A stretch of 8,060 nucleotides of DNA from Pseudomonadota bacterium (lineage in GTDB: Bacteria; Pseudomonadota; Gammaproteobacteria; Burkholderiales; Burkholderiaceae_C), in the NCBI GenBank assembly GCA_021798395.1, contig JAJZHS010000103.1, positions 1 to 8,060 of the forward strand, written 5' to 3'. The position numbers and the translations under genes are program-made. Positions 6,694-8,060 of the stretch are shown here, piece by piece. Position 1 is the stretch's first letter. Every line of letters starts with the position of its first letter. The notes beneath the pieces were generated by a model. That model worked only from the letters and a program-made list of their open reading frames with translations, was not told the DNA's origin and ran no database searches.

Positions 6694-6739
6694 GCGGTGA
6701 CTGGAGGGCGATGAGGTGAATGCTGCCTGTCGTCACCGC
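6694..6739 (-). repeat. 8-bp inverted repeat upstream of the aldehyde dehydrogenase
   Basis: The arms GCGGTGAC (6694-6701) and GTCACCGC (6732-6739) are perfect reverse complements separated by 30 bp. The nearer arm ends 6 nt before the aldehyde dehydrogenase ATG, where a Shine-Dalgarno site would normally be. A third GGTGA lies between them at 6715-6719. This could be an operator with several half-sites, or a leader RNA structure covering the start. It may also be chance in GC-rich DNA. No regulator gene is in view to pair with it. Confidence 0.35.
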
Positions 6740-6793
6740 TGCCGTGAATTACCCGGATTCGGTAGCCGTCTACTGCGTTCGAGGTAGTGCTCT

Positions 6794-6810
6794 TCGTGCA
6801 GGCGGCACGA
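6794..6810 (-). terminator. Short hairpin directly after the DUF3138-like gene
   Basis: A perfect 6-bp stem (TCGTGC/GCACGA) with a 5-nt loop begins at the base after the stop codon. No run of T follows, so it is at best a weak or partial terminator, or a 3' end stabiliser of the outer-membrane protein mRNA. Its position between two differently regulated-looking genes is the main support. Confidence 0.3.
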
Positions 6811-8060
6811 TCAGAAGCTGACCGCGAGGCCGGCGGCGAGCAGGCTGTTGCTCTTCTTGTACGTGTTGTCGGACACGTTCAAGAACGTTGCCTGGTTGGC
6901 GCCGTCGTAGCGGTACTCGAGCTTGAGCTTGGTCGCTTCGGTCAGCTGGTAGTTGACGCCCAGGCTGAGCGCGTAGCGGTTGGTGCCCTTGCAGGTCAGG
7001 CTCGGATCGTTGGCCGCGCAGGTCGTGGTCGGGCCGAAGCCGTTGAGGCTGTCGGCGCCGTTGAAGCCGCCCACCATGCCGCCGCCATTGCTCGAATCGT
7101 TCAGGTAGTCGGCGCGGGCGAAGCCGAGGAAGCGCGGCGTGAAGTTGTAGGTCGACATCGCCGACACACCCCACCACTTCGCGTCGCCGCCGTTGTACGC
7201 GGCTTTCGCCTGCTTGCCGAAGCTGACCTGGCCGTACCAGCCCCACGCGCCCTTGTTCAGGTAACCGTCGAACTCGCCCATCGCGGCGGTCGAGTAGCCG
7301 CTGGTGGCAGCGTTGCCCAGCTTGCCGACCATGCCCCAGCCGCCGACGCCGGCGCTGTCGTAGCCCGGCAGGCTGTAGTCGAAGCGGCCGACCAGGGCCG
7401 GCGCACGACCGCCGACGCCGTTGCCGTAGTAGTAGCGCGGCGAGTTGACGTTGGCGATCATCGCCTTCCACTCGAGGTTGTCGCCGTTGCTGATGTCGAC
7501 GCCGGCGCCGGTGTAGGCGAACAGTTCGGTGAAGTCGAACAGCAGGTTGTGCGTGACCGCGTAGGTCTGGTTGTCGTTGACGTACTCGTAGCCTTCCCAG
7601 TCGGGGATCTGGCCGGCGATGAAGCGGGTATTGCTGTCGCCGTTGATCGGAATCGACACCGACGCTTCGTTGATGATCGAGCTGCCGTTCATGTTGGCGC
7701 CGTTGCCGCGGTCGGGCGCCAGGTTCAGCGTCCACTTGGTGCCGTCACCCATGACCTTCTGGAACTGGATGTAGGCCTGGCCGAAGCTCGAGTTGTCGTA
7801 GTTGTAGACCGTCGACGCGCCGGCCGAGCCGTTCGAGCGGTTCAGGAACACGAACGACGAGTTCTGCTGGTCCTGGTTGTAGACGTAGGCCGGGGCGATC
7901 ATGCCGGTGACGGTCATGCCGTCCATGCCGGTGCGCTTGGCCGCGCCCTTCAGGCCGGTGATCTGCACAGCGTTGTGGTCGGCCTGGCTCGACGCGTCGT
8001 CGGCCGCGGCCGCGGCGCTGGCCACCTGGCCCTGCTGGGTCTTCAGCGCGGCGTCCTGCG
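6811..8060 (-). CDS. DUF3138-like outer-membrane beta-barrel protein (5' end missing)
   Basis: 415 residues are visible; the start and signal peptide lie beyond 8060. The first visible residues (DAALKTQQGQVASAAAAADD) resemble the end of a Gln/Ala-rich, possibly coiled-coil N-terminal region found in such proteins. The rest is rich in Gly, Asn, Tyr and alternating hydrophobic strands, and ends in LLAAGLAVSF with a terminal Phe, the signature for BAM-dependent insertion into the outer membrane. Matching features for DUF3138 as I recall it are FNGG/YNGG followed by WWG, SSNGGG, NGFG, CKGTNR, LEYRYD and KSNSLLA near the end. Two Cys, at visible residues 347 and 356 (codons at 7020-7018 and 6993-6991), are close enough for a disulfide in a surface loop. 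The family has no proven function; a porin-like role in uptake is plausible. A GTG at 8025 is in frame but is not the real start, since coding continues upstream. Confidence 0.82.
   Translation of the reverse strand, partial: QDAALKTQQGQVASAAAAADDASSQADHNAVQITGLKGAAKRTGMDGMTVTGMIAPAYVYNQDQQNSSFVFLNRSNGSAGASTVYNYDNSSFGQAYIQFQKVMGDGTKWTLNLAPDRGNGANMNGSSIINEASVSIPINGDSNTRFIAGQIPDWEGYEYVNDNQTYAVTHNLLFDFTELFAYTGAGVDISNGDNLEWKAMIANVNSPRYYYGNGVGGRAPALVGRFDYSLPGYDSAGVGGWGMVGKLGNAATSGYSTAAMGEFDGYLNKGAWGWYGQVSFGKQAKAAYNGGDAKWWGVSAMSTYNFTPRFLGFARADYLNDSSNGGGMVGGFNGADSLNGFGPTTTCAANDPSLTCKGTNRYALSLGVNYQLTEATKLKLEYRYDGANQATFLNVSDNTYKKSNSLLAAGLAVSF

Noticed and set aside
5365..6714. Open frame of 449 codons on the plus strand
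   Set aside because: It is antisense to the aldehyde dehydrogenase, whose catalytic motifs are all present. The product is Arg/Ala/Gln/Val-rich without recognisable domains, as expected for a shadow frame in GC-rich DNA.
6746..6772. Possible minus-strand promoter with TAATTC as -10 and TAGACG as -35
   Set aside because: The spacing is only 15 bp and both boxes match consensus poorly. It is the only AT-richer patch in the spacer, but that is not enough to call a promoter.
6770..7735. Open frame of 321 codons on the minus strand with Arg/Gln-rich repeats
   Set aside because: It is another frame of the outer-membrane protein gene. The apparent repeats come from reading Gly/Asn/Asp codons out of frame.
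1..8060. Search for tRNA, CRISPR arrays, insertion sequences and phage genes
   Set aside because: No direct repeat arrays, transposase motifs, integrase motifs or tRNA-like cloverleaf were seen by eye, and nearly the whole window is occupied by the eight coding regions.

Overview
The window is GC-rich and compact. All eight coding regions I can support lie on the minus strand, so it reads from right (8060) to left (1). The right-hand gene encodes an outer-membrane protein that resembles the DUF3138 family, which I know mainly from Burkholderiales. With the GC-rich codon use and mixed ATG/GTG starts, this suggests a betaproteobacterium, probably Burkholderiales. That is an inference; there is no rRNA or other taxonomic marker.

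Layout in transcription order: (1) 8060-6811, a DUF3138-like beta-barrel protein whose N-terminus lies outside the window. (2) 6810-6688, a 123-bp spacer with a short hairpin after the stop and an 8-bp inverted repeat just before the next start. (3) 6687-5191, an aldehyde dehydrogenase of the PuuC/KauB type. (4) 5166-3781, a class III aminotransferase closely resembling the putrescine-pyruvate aminotransferase SpuC. (5) 3750-2455, a two-dinucleotide-fold flavin monooxygenase (CzcO/FMO-like). (6) 2450-2034, a RidA-family protein. (7) 2029-1352, a DUF1028 protein (Ntn-hydrolase-like). (8) 1352-147, an ArgE-type M20 metallopeptidase/deacylase. (9) 85-1, the first 28 codons of a lipoprotein gene, recognised by its lipobox.

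The six genes from the aldehyde dehydrogenase to the M20 enzyme have gaps of 24, 30, 4, 4 and -1 nt and look like one operon. The aminotransferase and dehydrogenase together would convert an amine such as putrescine into an aldehyde and then an acid (GABA in the putrescine case), using the direct transaminase route; no gamma-glutamyl-polyamine synthetase is present. The next four genes form an even tighter block: an oxygenase, an imine/enamine-type RidA protein, an Ntn-like putative amidohydrolase and a deacylase. I read the whole as a catabolic cassette for an N-substituted or acylated amine. The block splits and oxidises the substrate, and the SpuC/PuuC pair finishes the liberated amine. The substrate is unknown, and the DUF1028 and flavoenzyme steps appear biochemically undefined, which makes this the most interesting part of the window. 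No regulator, mobile element, RNA gene or CRISPR array was seen.
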